64,000 nt of DNA. Source: Gordonibacter sp. 28C. Its GTDB lineage: Bacteria > Actinomycetota > Coriobacteriia > Coriobacteriales > Eggerthellaceae. Below, piece after piece: positions 44,315-53,091 of this stretch. Position numbers and translations under genes: made by a program. Below the pieces are notes generated by a model. The model was not told the DNA's origin and did not search any database. It saw only the letters and a program-made list of their open reading frames with translations. Where the stretch lies: contig NZ_PPTR01000005.1 of the NCBI RefSeq assembly GCF_003339845.1, forward strand, positions 1 to 64,000. Direction: 5' to 3'. Position 1 is the first letter of the stretch; each line of letters starts with the position of its first letter.

Positions 44315-45715
44315 ATGAGCGCTCGCAACACGGACGCCGTCATCGTCGGCGCGGGACCCGCCGGCATCTTCTGCGCCTTGGCGCTGATCGAGCGCGGCTT
44401 CGCGGGCCGCATCACCATGGTGGACAAGGGCTTGGCCGTGGAGGACCGCGCCTGCCCCAAGCAGGCGGGCGGCCCCTGCGCGAACTGCGACCCGTGCCGC
44501 ATCACCACGGGGTTCTCGGGGGCGGGCGCGTTCTCGGACGGGAAGCTCTCGCTGTCGAGCGAGGTGGGCGGCGATCTGCCCGACCTTCTGGGGCACGAGG
44601 CGGTGCAGGCGGCCATCGCCGAGGTGGACGGGGTGTACCTGGCGTTCGGCGCCGACGGGCGCGTGGAGGGCGCGGGGCCCCGGCCCGAGGTCGACGAGAT
44701 ACGCCTGCGCGCCATCAAGGCCGGCCTGAAGCTCGTGGACTGCCCGCTGCGCCATCTGGGCACCGAGCGGGCGCGCGCCCTGTACGCGCGCCTCGAGCGC
44801 CATCTGCTGGATGCGGGCGTGGACCTGCGCTTCCGCACCGCGTGCACGCAGGTCGTCGTCGAGGGCGACCGCTGCGAGGGCGTGGTCGTGGAGGGGCCGG
44901 GCGGCGTGGAGGAGATACGCGCTGGGCACACGGTGGTGGCCACCGGACGGCGCGGCGCCGACTGGCTCGAGCGCATGTGCCGCGAGCACCGCATAGCCCA
45001 CGGCCCCGGCCCCGTTGACATCGGCGTGCGCGTGGAGGTGCGCAACGAGGTCATGCGCACGGTGAACGACGTGCTCTACGAGAGCAAGCTCATCGGCTAT
45101 CCCAAGCCCTTCAAGAACAAGGTGCGCACGTTCTGCCAGAACCCCGGCGGGTTCGTGAGCCAGGAGAACTACGACGGCGGCCTGGCCGTGGTGAACGGGC
45201 ACTCCTACAAGGAGCGGAAGTCGCCGAACACGAACCTGGCCATCCTGTGCTCGCACAACTTCTCGGAGCCGTTCGACCAGCCCATCGCCTACGCGCAGAA
45301 GGTGGGCGAGCTCACGAACATGCTGGGCGACGGGCGCATCCTGGTGCAGCGTTTGGGCGACATCCTGGACGGCAAGCGCACGTGGGACAAGGAGCTGCGC
45401 CGTTCCAACGTCGCGCCCACGCTGCCCGACGCGGTGGCGGGCGACATCACGGCGGCCATGCCGTACCGCTCCATGACGAACATCCTGGCCTTCATGCTGG
45501 CCGTGGACGAGGTGGTGCCCGGCTTCGCCGCGCCCGAGACCCTGCTGTACTCGCCCGAGCTCAAGTTCTACAGCAACCGCGTGAAGATGGACGAGCGCTT
45601 CCGCACGAGCGTGCGCGGCTTGCGGTGCCTGGGCGACTCGAGCGGCTGGACGCGCGGCCTCATGATGGCCAGCGTCATGGGGTATTTGGCCGGCCGCGAG
45701 CTTGTCGGCGAATAG
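44315..45715 (+). CDS. FAD-dependent oxidoreductase, COG2509-like
   Basis: 466 residues. N-terminal FAD-binding motif VIVGAGPAGIFCALAL; then CPKQAGGPCANCDPCRITTGFSGAGAF-type cysteine-rich segment (split here as residues about 49-75), typical of the COG2509 dehydrogenase group. The C-terminal LGDSSGWTRGLMMASVMGYL is the second FAD contact. Substrate unknown. GAAGGAGGC precedes ATG. Confidence 0.85.
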   Translation: MSARNTDAVIVGAGPAGIFCALALIERGFAGRITMVDKGLAVEDRACPKQAGGPCANCDPCRITTGFSGAGAFSDGKLSLSSEVGGDLPDLLGHEAVQAAIAEVDGVYLAFGADGRVEGAGPRPEVDEIRLRAIKAGLKLVDCPLRHLGTERARALYARLERHLLDAGVDLRFRTACTQVVVEGDRCEGVVVEGPGGVEEIRAGHTVVATGRRGADWLERMCREHRIAHGPGPVDIGVRVEVRNEVMRTVNDVLYESKLIGYPKPFKNKVRTFCQNPGGFVSQENYDGGLAVVNGHSYKERKSPNTNLAILCSHNFSEPFDQPIAYAQKVGELTNMLGDGRILVQRLGDILDGKRTWDKELRRSNVAPTLPDAVAGDITAAMPYRSMTNILAFMLAVDEVVPGFAAPETLLYSPELKFYSNRVKMDERFRTSVRGLRCLGDSSGWTRGLMMASVMGYLAGRELVGE

Positions 45716-45742
45716 ACCTGCGGAAACGCTCTTGTACGCCGT

Positions 45743-45776
45743 TTGCATGACAAGGCGCGGGGTGCTTGCATGACAA
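45743..45776. promoter_or_regulatory. Direct repeat upstream of tatA
   Basis: TTGCATGACAA occurs twice, at 45743-45753 and 45766-45776, offset by 23 bp (about two helical turns), roughly 100 bp before tatA. It could be a regulator site; no promoter is clear. Confidence 0.4.
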
Positions 45777-45878
45777 AAATCAGCCGTCTGCACGATAGCC
45801 GCGCGGCGACCCGTGGCCCATACTCCGATGCTGTTGAAACCGATGGGGTCCATCCCCAACGCATAGGAGGCGTACTAA

Positions 45879-46145
45879 ATGAAGATCCTCGGTATGGGCA
45901 TGCCCGAACTGCTTATCATCCTCGGCGTTATCCTGCTCATCTTCGGCCCGAAGAACCTGCCGAAGCTCGGCTCGGCCCTGGGCTCCACGGTCAAGAACCT
46001 GCGCGACGGCCTGGGTGGCGACAAGAAGATCCAGGATTCCGAGGACGACGCCGAAATCGTCGAGTCCGAGGAAGTCGAGGACGACGACGTCGAGGGCGAC
46101 GAGCCCAAGTCCACGAAGAAGGTGCGTGCCCGCAAGGCCGCCTAG
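45879..46145 (+). CDS. tatA: Twin-arginine translocase subunit TatA/E
   Basis: 88 residues. N-terminal transmembrane helix (about 8-22, ELLIILGVILLIFGP), the family FGPKNLPKLG hinge, amphipathic helix (LGSALGSTVKNLRDGL), then an acidic tail with a basic end. It forms the pore for folded proteins such as the molybdoenzyme at 12184. No tatC lies nearby. AGGAGGC precedes ATG; a strong terminator follows. Confidence 0.93.
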   Translation: MKILGMGMPELLIILGVILLIFGPKNLPKLGSALGSTVKNLRDGLGGDKKIQDSEDDAEIVESEEVEDDDVEGDEPKSTKKVRARKAA

Positions 46146-46220
46146 CCAGCCGTTCCCCGCGCTGCGCGCCCCGGTGCGCACGCGCTTCCCTCCCTTGAGC
46201 GCGAACTCCCTCTTCGCGCT

Positions 46221-46264
46221 CGGACACGCGCCCGTGCTTCCCGCACGGGCGCGTGTCCGTTTTC
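46221..46264 (+). terminator. Intrinsic terminator after tatA
   Basis: Perfect 17-bp stem 46221-46237 with 46243-46259 (CGGACACGCGCCCGTGC), loop TTCCC, then TTTT. Confidence 0.9.
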
Positions 46265-46282
46265 ACCCTGCTCGAGGTGCTC

Positions 46283-46325
46283 AAGAATGTCCCAAATGGG
46301 GACAGTCCCCATTTGGGACATTCTT
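46283..46325. repeat. REP-like palindrome (GTCCCAAATGGGGA type)
   Basis: Perfect 20-bp arms 46283-46302 and 46306-46325 with loop CAG. It shares the GTCCC...GGGAC(A) design with the palindrome at 5261-5310. Confidence 0.75.
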
Positions 46326-46453
46326 GCTGGGGGGGGGGTCGGCGCGCGCATCCCGGACCATGCGGGTTTTGCAGGGGCGCTTCCGTTCCGCCCGACGCGC
46401 TCGGCTCCTTGCGGTATCATGGGGCTTTCGACGTCGACGGAAAGGGGGCCCGC

Positions 46454-48052
46454 ATGGGCGCGCATCGTCATGGCGGCAGGGCCTCCCTGCGCGCCGTCGT
46501 GGGCTTCGCCTGCAACCAAGGGTTCGTGTTCTCGCTGTTCTACATGGGTGCGAACCGGGCTTTCGGCGACGGCGTGCTGTCGTTCGAGCGTGCCGATCTG
46601 TTCGGCACGCTGCTGTTCATGATGGCGGCGTTCGGCCTGTTGCGCGTGGCGTCGCCCAAGGCGCGCGGGGCCCTGCTCGCGCGCCCGCTTCTGTGGTGCT
46701 ACGCGGTGCTGCTCGTGCTGGGCTCCATCGTGCCCGCGCTGTCCGGGGGCGCGAATTCGGCGAGCCTTGCGTTGGAGGCCGCGCTCGTGGGGCTTCCCGC
46801 CGGGCTCATGCTGGCGGCATGGGGCCGCGCATTGGGCGGCCTGCCCTTGGCCCGCGCGCTCCCCGCCGTGTTCGTGGGCTCGGCGGTGGGGGCGACGGCC
46901 TGCTTCGCCGTGGCGACCGTCCCGGTGGGCGGCGCGGAGCTCGTGCTGAAGCTGCTGCCGCTCGGCAGCGCGTGGGCGCTCAAGGCCCTTTCCCGTCCGT
47001 CCGCAGAGAGCCGGGCTCCCGGTTCCTCGGGCGTCGCGGACGCCTCCGGCACCGCGGACCGCGCGCCGGCTCCCTCCGCCGGCGCGGAGGGGCCTGCCGC
47101 CGTCGAGCCGGCGCCGTTGTCGCTGCGCGCCCTGCTGGCCACGCCCGCCGAGCGCGAGAAGACGGCGCGCCTCTCGCTGAAGATGGCGGCGGGCACCGTG
47201 CTGTTCGGCTTGGCAGCCGGCTTCATGGAAACGTACGGGTCCGACCCCGGCATGGCCTCCACGCCCGCCTTTCCGGCCACGCTGCTGCTGTTCGTGCTGT
47301 TCTGCGTCGCCGCGCTGCAGCTGCTCGCCACGGGCGGCCTCGACTCCGAGGGCGGCCCGGTCGGCGGGGGCGGCCCGGGGGCCGCGGCGTCCGAAGGCTC
47401 GGCGCCCGCCGAACCCGAAGGCCCGCTCGACGGCGTGTACCGCCTGGCCGTGCTCGTGATGATGGCGGGCTTTCTGTTCGTGCCCGTGCTCGGCGAGTTC
47501 GGCGTGCCCGGCGAGGCCATCGTGCTGGCGGGCTACCTGGGGCTATCCGCCGTGCTCGAGTCGCTGTTCCTGGTGATGGCGCGCATCACGGGGCAGGACG
47601 CGGCGCTGTCGTTCGCGCGCGGCTTCACGGCGTTGTTCGCGGGAGAGGTGGCGGGCATCGCGCTCGGCAACGTCATCGACGTGGTGTCCGGCACGGAGCA
47701 GACGCCCTACGTCGTGGTGGCCTGCGCCGGACTCGCCGCGCTCTACGCCTGCCTGTTCCTGTTCACCGAGCGCGACTTCCGCGCGCTGTCGGTCATCGCG
47801 CGCGAGGCCGACCGCTTCGACGACGCGTGCGGGCTCATCGCCTCCGAATACGGATTGTCCAAACGCGAGGCGGAGATCCTGCCGTTCGCGCTCAAGGGCC
47901 GCACGGGCGAGCGCATCGCCGCCGAGTTCTTCATCTCCAAAAGCACGGTGGACACCCACCTGCGCCGCATCTACGCGAAATGCGGCGTGCACGGTCGTCA
48001 AGAGCTCATCGACCTGGGGGAGCGTACGGAACGCCGCCTGTCGGGAAGCTGA
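46454..48052 (+). CDS. Membrane-embedded LuxR-type transcriptional regulator
   Basis: 532 residues. About ten to twelve hydrophobic segments cover residues 12-440, with an Ala/Pro/Ser-rich loop near 180-215. The last 70 residues are a LuxR helix-turn-helix (LSKREAEILPFALKGRTGER, then FFISKSTVDTHLRRIYAKCG). Such transporter-like sensors fused to LuxR are common in Eggerthellaceae; the ligand is unknown. ATG 46454 is preferred for GGAAAGGGGG upstream. Confidence 0.85.
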   Translation: MGAHRHGGRASLRAVVGFACNQGFVFSLFYMGANRAFGDGVLSFERADLFGTLLFMMAAFGLLRVASPKARGALLARPLLWCYAVLLVLGSIVPALSGGANSASLALEAALVGLPAGLMLAAWGRALGGLPLARALPAVFVGSAVGATACFAVATVPVGGAELVLKLLPLGSAWALKALSRPSAESRAPGSSGVADASGTADRAPAPSAGAEGPAAVEPAPLSLRALLATPAEREKTARLSLKMAAGTVLFGLAAGFMETYGSDPGMASTPAFPATLLLFVLFCVAALQLLATGGLDSEGGPVGGGGPGAAASEGSAPAEPEGPLDGVYRLAVLVMMAGFLFVPVLGEFGVPGEAIVLAGYLGLSAVLESLFLVMARITGQDAALSFARGFTALFAGEVAGIALGNVIDVVSGTEQTPYVVVACAGLAALYACLFLFTERDFRALSVIAREADRFDDACGLIASEYGLSKREAEILPFALKGRTGERIAAEFFISKSTVDTHLRRIYAKCGVHGRQELIDLGERTERRLSGS

Positions 48053-48107
48053 ACCGCAGGTCCCAGGGGTTCGCTCGCGCGCTTCGCGCAGAGCATTTTG
48101 CGATACA

Positions 48108-49376
48108 ATGAAAAGGTTGAAGGTCAAAGGGCCGACGGCGCGGCGCGCCTTCGGCGGGGCGAAGGCGGTCACGGGCATGCAGCACGGCAAATTGCGATCG
48201 GGCCGCTGGAGCCGGGTCGACGTACAAGTGTCGGTCATCGTGGCCGCGGTGGTGGCGCTGTCGTTTCTGTGCGTGTACGCGTTCAACTACCAGGTGACCT
48301 ACCGCGATATGATCGAGACGCTCAAGGAGCGCTCCGACAGCATCTACTCGTACGTGGAGGATTCGCTTGACAAATCCACGTTCGTCACCATCGACCAGGC
48401 GGCCGACGTCGACGATCCCGACGACGCCGCATACGGGGCCTACCGCGAGATGAAGGAGGCGTTCAAGCGCGTCAAAGCCGCCACGGGCGTGCGCTACCTG
48501 TACACGGCGAAGCGCGCCGCCGACGGCGCGCTCATCTACGTCGTGGACGGCCTCCCTTCCGAAAGCGAGGACTTCCGCTACCCCGGCGATCCCATCGAGC
48601 CCGAGATCGTGGACGAGATGGAGCGGGCCCTGGCCAACGAGATCGTGTACCCCACCGACATCAAGTCCACGGACTGGGGCCATATCTTCGTGTCGTACTA
48701 CCCCATCCACGACGAAGGGCGCGTGGTGGGCGTGGTGGGCATCGAGTTCGACGCGGAGCGCCAGTTCGAGGCGTTCCGCGTCGTGCGCATCGGCACGCCC
48801 GTCATCGGGGGCTTGTTCTGCCTGGTGGCGGTTGCGGTGGCGGTGGTGCTGTTCCGGCGCATCTCGAACCCCGCCTACCGCGACCTCGCGAACACCGATT
48901 ACCTGACGAAGCTCAAGAGCCGCAACGCGTTCGAAGTGGACATGGCGAACTGGAGCCGTTCGGGCGTCGAGGTCGCCGGCGTCCTGGTGGTCGACCTCGA
49001 CGGGTTGAAGGCGGTCAACGACGAGCTGGGGCATGCGGCGGGCGACGACCTCATCCGCGCGGCCGCCGGGGTCGTGGCCGCGCGCTGCGAGGGCGCGGGC
49101 CCGGTGTACCGGGTGGGCGGCGACGAGTTCGCCGTCTGCTGCTTCGAACTCGATGCGGAAGGCGCCCAGCGCATGGCCGACGACCTGCATGCGGCATGCG
49201 CGGGCACGGTCGTCGAGGGGCGCCCGCTGTCGCTTTCGGTGGGATGGGCGCTGCGCGGCGACGGCGAGGACCTTCGGGAGGTCCATCGCCGCGCCGACGA
49301 GCGCATGTACGAGGAGAAGGCCCGCAGCCGCAAAGGCCGCCCACGGGCGTCGGGGGACGGGGCCGCGTCGGCGTAG
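48108..49376 (+). CDS. Membrane diguanylate cyclase (GGDEF)
   Basis: 422 residues. TM helix about 38-60, an extracellular sensor (about 61-225, cache-like), TM about 228-250, then GGDEF domain with intact RVGGDEFAV near 334-342, so c-di-GMP synthesis is expected. No EAL domain. The start is uncertain: ATG 48108 overlaps a TACAAT -10-like sequence and has no clear ribosome site, and ATG 48177 is an alternative that still keeps both TM helices. Confidence 0.85.
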   Translation: MKRLKVKGPTARRAFGGAKAVTGMQHGKLRSGRWSRVDVQVSVIVAAVVALSFLCVYAFNYQVTYRDMIETLKERSDSIYSYVEDSLDKSTFVTIDQAADVDDPDDAAYGAYREMKEAFKRVKAATGVRYLYTAKRAADGALIYVVDGLPSESEDFRYPGDPIEPEIVDEMERALANEIVYPTDIKSTDWGHIFVSYYPIHDEGRVVGVVGIEFDAERQFEAFRVVRIGTPVIGGLFCLVAVAVAVVLFRRISNPAYRDLANTDYLTKLKSRNAFEVDMANWSRSGVEVAGVLVVDLDGLKAVNDELGHAAGDDLIRAAAGVVAARCEGAGPVYRVGGDEFAVCCFELDAEGAQRMADDLHAACAGTVVEGRPLSLSVGWALRGDGEDLREVHRRADERMYEEKARSRKGRPRASGDGAASA

Positions 49377-49420
49377 CCTTCCCGAAGGGCTCCCTAGAAG
49401 GCCGCGCGGGCCGAGGCGGG

Positions 49421-50116
49421 CTAGCGCGCGGGCATCTCGAATCCTTCGAGCGCCCGGTTGAGGAAGTCGTTCAGCGGCTTCATGCGCTCGAACCCCCGTG
49501 CGGCCTGCGCGGCGAAGCCGGGCGCGGCCACGTCCTCGTCGGACACGGGCAGCTCCACGTACCAGCTCTTGAACTTGAGCCACGCGGCCTGAGGATGCGC
49601 CGCGTCGAAGCCCTGCGGCACGCGCTTGAGGGCCTCGCCCTCCACCTGCAGCGGCGCGAGGCCGGCCACGATCCGCTCCCATTCGCCGCCGTTCGCGGCG
49701 ATGGCGCGCCGCACGCGCTCGGTGGCGTCCTTGAACATCGCGGCGAACAGCCCGCCCCCTAGAAACGAGCGCCCGCCCGGCTTGACCATGAGGTAGTAGC
49801 CCACGGGCACGGGCAGCTTGCCCGCCGGGCCCACATGGGCGCGCAGGGACGGGTTGTAAGGCGACTTGTCGTTCGAGAAGCGCGTGTCGCGGGTGAGCTT
49901 GAACGTGAGCTTCTTCGGGTCGTGGCCCAGCACGGCCGGATCGAACGCGCCCACGAGTCCCTGCACCTCGGCCACCAGGGCGTCGAAGGACGCGAGCGCC
50001 CGCATCCGTTCCCCCTTCGTGTCGGCGAACCAGGCGCGGTCGTTGTGCGCCTCGAGCTCGGCCAGGTAAGCGAGCGCATCGCCCATGCCCGTCCCGGCGC
50101 CCTGCGCGGCCGTCAT
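49421..50116 (-). CDS. DUF2461 family protein
   Basis: 231 residues with DUF2461 features: AYLAELEAHNDRAWFADTKG near 15-34, LTRDTRFSNDKSPYNPSLRA near 74-93, and YYLMVKPGGRSFLGGGLF near 107-124. The function is unknown to me. The start overlaps the end of the sigma-factor gene (ATGA), so the two are co-translated. Confidence 0.85.
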   Translation of the reverse strand: MTAAQGAGTGMGDALAYLAELEAHNDRAWFADTKGERMRALASFDALVAEVQGLVGAFDPAVLGHDPKKLTFKLTRDTRFSNDKSPYNPSLRAHVGPAGKLPVPVGYYLMVKPGGRSFLGGGLFAAMFKDATERVRRAIAANGGEWERIVAGLAPLQVEGEALKRVPQGFDAAHPQAAWLKFKSWYVELPVSDEDVAAPGFAAQAARGFERMKPLNDFLNRALEGFEMPAR

Positions 50117-50985
50117 TCGGACACCGCCCGCGCGAACACGTCGGACGCCACGAGTCTGCGGGCGAACGCGGCCGCGTCGGCGGGGCAGCGATAGCGCGGC
50201 AGCGACGCGAACACGCCCGACGCGTCGTCCAGCGCCTCCATGGCGTCGGCCCGCTCATCGACGGAGGGGCCGGCGTCGGCTTCGGCGTCCTGCGCGTTCG
50301 CCGAGCCGTCCGGGAGGACTTCGAGCGTCTGCCAGCCGGGACGGGCGGGGTCGATGCGGTGCGTGGCGATGGCGTAGTCCACGCGCCGCGCGCAGCGGCA
50401 GGAGCCTCCGGCCGCCTCGCAGTACGCGGTGAGGAACGTGGCCATGCGCGCCCGCGCGCGAGAGAGCCGCTGCCGGTACGCCTCGGGCGTGATGCCCAGC
50501 GCGTCGGCCGCCGCGCGGCTGTCCATCTTGAACATGGTGCCCAGCACGAACGCGCTGCGCCCCTCCACGTCCAGGCACTGCAGCATGCCGTGCATGCACG
50601 ACACCTTCAGCTCGCGCTCCAGCAAGCGGCGGTCCGCGCCGCCGGACAGGTCGGGCACGTCGCGCTCGCGGCCGGAGGCGATGTCCTCGCCGTACACGTC
50701 GAAGCTCACGGGGCGCTGGGCGAACAGGCCCTTGCGGTACGTGGCCAGGTGGTTGAGCGCTATGCGGAACACCCAGGTGGCAAAGGCGCTCTCGCGGCGG
50801 AATCCCGACAGGCGCGTGCACGCCTTCACCAGCACCTCCTGCGTTGCGTCCTCGGCGTCGGGCACGGTGCCCAGCATGCGCAGCGCCAGGTTGAACACCT
50901 GGTCCTGCACGCTTGCCAGCAGCTCGCCCAGGGCCTTCTCGTCCCCTGCGAGCGCGGCGTCGATCAATGCGTTCTCGTCGGTCAT
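50113..50985 (-). CDS. ECF-type sigma-70 factor with C-terminal extension
   Basis: 290 residues. Region 2 (LGELLASVQDQVFNLALRML, then DAEDATQEVLVKACTRL) and region 4 (RSAFVLGTMFKMDSRAAADA, then ITPEAYRQRLSRARARM) are clear. After region 4 about 100 residues follow, including CEAAGGSCRCARRVDYA, a small cysteine group. No anti-sigma gene is adjacent. GAAGAGGAC lies upstream of ATG 50985. Confidence 0.85.
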   Translation of the reverse strand: MTDENALIDAALAGDEKALGELLASVQDQVFNLALRMLGTVPDAEDATQEVLVKACTRLSGFRRESAFATWVFRIALNHLATYRKGLFAQRPVSFDVYGEDIASGRERDVPDLSGGADRRLLERELKVSCMHGMLQCLDVEGRSAFVLGTMFKMDSRAAADALGITPEAYRQRLSRARARMATFLTAYCEAAGGSCRCARRVDYAIATHRIDPARPGWQTLEVLPDGSANAQDAEADAGPSVDERADAMEALDDASGVFASLPRYRCPADAAAFARRLVASDVFARAVSE

Positions 50986-51153
50986 GCGGTCCTCTTCTCT
51001 TTCTTCGTCGGCCGTTCGCGGGCATGGAGTCGCGCAGGGCCTTCTCCGGCCGTTCTGTACGGGACTTGTCCGATGCCCTCTCATGCATTGGACAAGCGAA
51101 GGCCCGCGCGTGTGACGAAAACGTCGGGATTTTTTCGAGAGGGCCGAAGGCGC

Positions 51154-51699
51154 CTACCAGCCGCCCTCTTGGAGTGTCTCCCCGGACAACGACTTGAGCG
51201 CGAACGCGCCGCGCTCGTACACGGCGTAGCTCGCCGAGCCGTCCTTGGGGATGGAGGTGCTTCCGGGGTTGACGAACAGCGCGCCGTCGCGCACCTCGAG
51301 CGTCTTCACGTGGGTGTGGCCCGAGAGGTAGGCGTCGCCGGGGGAGAGCGGGGGCGGGTCGTCGGGCGTCATGCGAGCCACGTGGCCATGTGTGAGGTAG
51401 AACACGTGCCCGTCGGCCTCCGCCAGGGCGTAGTCGGCCATGCAGGGGAAGTCCAGCACCATCTGGTCGACTTCGGCGTCGCAGTTTCCGCGCACCGCCA
51501 CGATCCGTCTCGCCCAGCCGTTCAGGACGGAAGCCGCCTCCTTGGGCGCGTATCCCGGTGGAAGGTCGTTGCGGGGCCCGTGGTACAGCAGGTCTCCCAA
51601 CAGCACCACGCGATCGGGAGCCTCGGCCTCCACGCGCTTCGCGAGCGCGCGCACGGCCGGCGCGGCCCCGTGCAGGTCTGATGCGATGAGAAGCTTCAT
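51154..51699 (-). CDS. YfcE/MJ0936-type metallophosphoesterase
   Basis: 181 residues with all calcineurin-like motifs: SDLHG near 7-11, GDLLYHG near 35, GNCD near 72, THGH near 102, GHTH near 127. It hydrolyses phosphodiesters with two metal ions. The start overlaps the dgt stop (ATGA), so it is expressed with it. Confidence 0.9.
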   Translation of the reverse strand: MKLLIASDLHGAAPAVRALAKRVEAEAPDRVVLLGDLLYHGPRNDLPPGYAPKEAASVLNGWARRIVAVRGNCDAEVDQMVLDFPCMADYALAEADGHVFYLTHGHVARMTPDDPPPLSPGDAYLSGHTHVKTLEVRDGALFVNPGSTSIPKDGSASYAVYERGAFALKSLSGETLQEGGW

Positions 51700-52940
51700 C
51701 GGCGGAGACCCTCCTCGTCCAAGTCGGCGCAGTAGCCGCGCGTGAAGACGCGGCGTCCGCTTTGCGGGAACAGGTGCGCGTAGAGCGCCATGAAGTAGCT
51801 GTCGGTCATGGACGCCAAGTAGTCCACGACGATCTGGTTCGGCTCGCCGGCCAGGTAGTCGGCGGGCTTGATGGACAGCGACCGCGCGGCCAGGTTCGAT
51901 GCATGGTGCCTGAACACGGGCGAGCGCTCGTCGCCGCGCTCGAGGTCGTCGAGCAGGCGGGCGTACAGCTCCTCGAACATCTCCTCCACCACGTTGCCCG
52001 CGCCGTTCGCGAAGCCCTCTCGGCTGTAGATGAGCTCGTAGTTCTGGCGCTTCGCCCGCTTGAGGTCTTGGAACACGGCCTCGCTCAGGGCGATGCGGTC
52101 GGTGCCGTAGCTGTTGTTCACGATGTCCACCGTGAGGTTGTTGATGATGCGGGCGTTGTCGCGGCCGATGACGTCGGACTCGAACACGTCCAGCGAGGGC
52201 ACCACGCCCATGTCGATGGCGTCGTAGCGGTCTTTGCCCACGTAGGCGATCATGTCGGCCACGCGCACGACGCAGCCTTCCAGCGTGGAGGGGCGCAGGC
52301 TCTTGATGGCGCGCTCGTCGGCCGTGCATGCCTCCACCAGGCCGTCGAGCGCGGCGAAGTCGGTCGTTTCGCCCACGCGCAGCACCTGTTGGGCGAACTC
52401 CCCGTTGTGGCAGAGCACGCCGTCGAGCGTCTGCAGGCTGATGTTGCGGCGGTACAGCCGGTCGAGCACGCGCACGGAGTGCACGTTGTGGTTGAAGTAG
52501 CGCCCCGTGCGCTCGTGGTAGCACTGGGAGAGGTAGCGCTCGCCGGCGTGCCCGAACGGCGTGTGGCCCACGTCGTGCCCGAGCGCGATGGCCTCGATGA
52601 GCTCGCAGTTCAGGCCCAGCAGCCCGCCGATGCCGCGCGCGACGCGGCTCACCAGCTGCACGTGCAGCCCGCGCCGGCAGATGTCGTCGTTCTCCACGAA
52701 CGAGAACACCTGTGTCTTGTCCGCGTAGCGGTTGTAGGCGGGCACGTTCAGTATCTTCTCGATGTCGCGCGCGAACGCGGGCCGCGTGAGCGTGGCCTCG
52801 TCGTGGGCCTTCGAGTCGCGCCGGGTGACGTTCGCGTCGTCGAAGGCGTGCGGGTTCCGGCGCCCGGCGGCGCGGTCGGCCCGGATGGCCTGCTCGATGT
52901 CGGGATCGAGCGTGAGGTAGGGGATGTTCTCGTGTTCCAT
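51696..52940 (-). CDS. dgt: Deoxyguanosinetriphosphate triphosphohydrolase-like protein
   Basis: 414-residue HD-domain dNTPase. HD motif AIALGHDVGHTPFGHAGER near 100-118, and a second metal Asp in VRVADMIAYVGKD near 228. It splits dNTPs to nucleoside and triphosphate and controls dNTP pools. GAAAGAGGAC precedes ATG 52940. It precedes the phosphoesterase gene; dnaG is close by on the other strand. Confidence 0.92.
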   Translation of the reverse strand: MEHENIPYLTLDPDIEQAIRADRAAGRRNPHAFDDANVTRRDSKAHDEATLTRPAFARDIEKILNVPAYNRYADKTQVFSFVENDDICRRGLHVQLVSRVARGIGGLLGLNCELIEAIALGHDVGHTPFGHAGERYLSQCYHERTGRYFNHNVHSVRVLDRLYRRNISLQTLDGVLCHNGEFAQQVLRVGETTDFAALDGLVEACTADERAIKSLRPSTLEGCVVRVADMIAYVGKDRYDAIDMGVVPSLDVFESDVIGRDNARIINNLTVDIVNNSYGTDRIALSEAVFQDLKRAKRQNYELIYSREGFANGAGNVVEEMFEELYARLLDDLERGDERSPVFRHHASNLAARSLSIKPADYLAGEPNQIVVDYLASMTDSYFMALYAHLFPQSGRRVFTRGYCADLDEEGLRR

Positions 52941-52998
52941 GCGCGTCCTCTTTCGTGTTGTTCGGGGACATTGTAGCGCATGGATAAACCCCGTACAA

Positions 52999-53016
52999 AT
53001 GTTTCACGTGAAACAT
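52999..53016. promoter_or_regulatory. parS-type ParB binding site
   Basis: ATGTTTCACGTGAAACAT, an 18-bp perfect palindrome containing the parS core GTTTCACGTGAAAC. It lies in the 150-bp gap between dgt and the zinc-ribbon gene. parS sites are usually origin-proximal and load ParB for chromosome segregation. Confidence 0.85.
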
Positions 53017-53091
53017 CGGCCGCGAGGCGCGTCGAAGGCGCCGTCGCCGCGCTCGGCGCGCCTGCTGCATGGGCGAGAGCCCGCGCGAACG

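Larger units (their letters stand above)
46146..46453. other. Intergenic region tatA - luxR-type gene
   Basis: 308 bp. It contains the tatA terminator (46221-46264), a perfect REP-like palindrome (46283-46325), a run of ten G (46329-46338), and TATCAT (46416-46421) as a possible -10. No gene. Confidence 0.6.
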
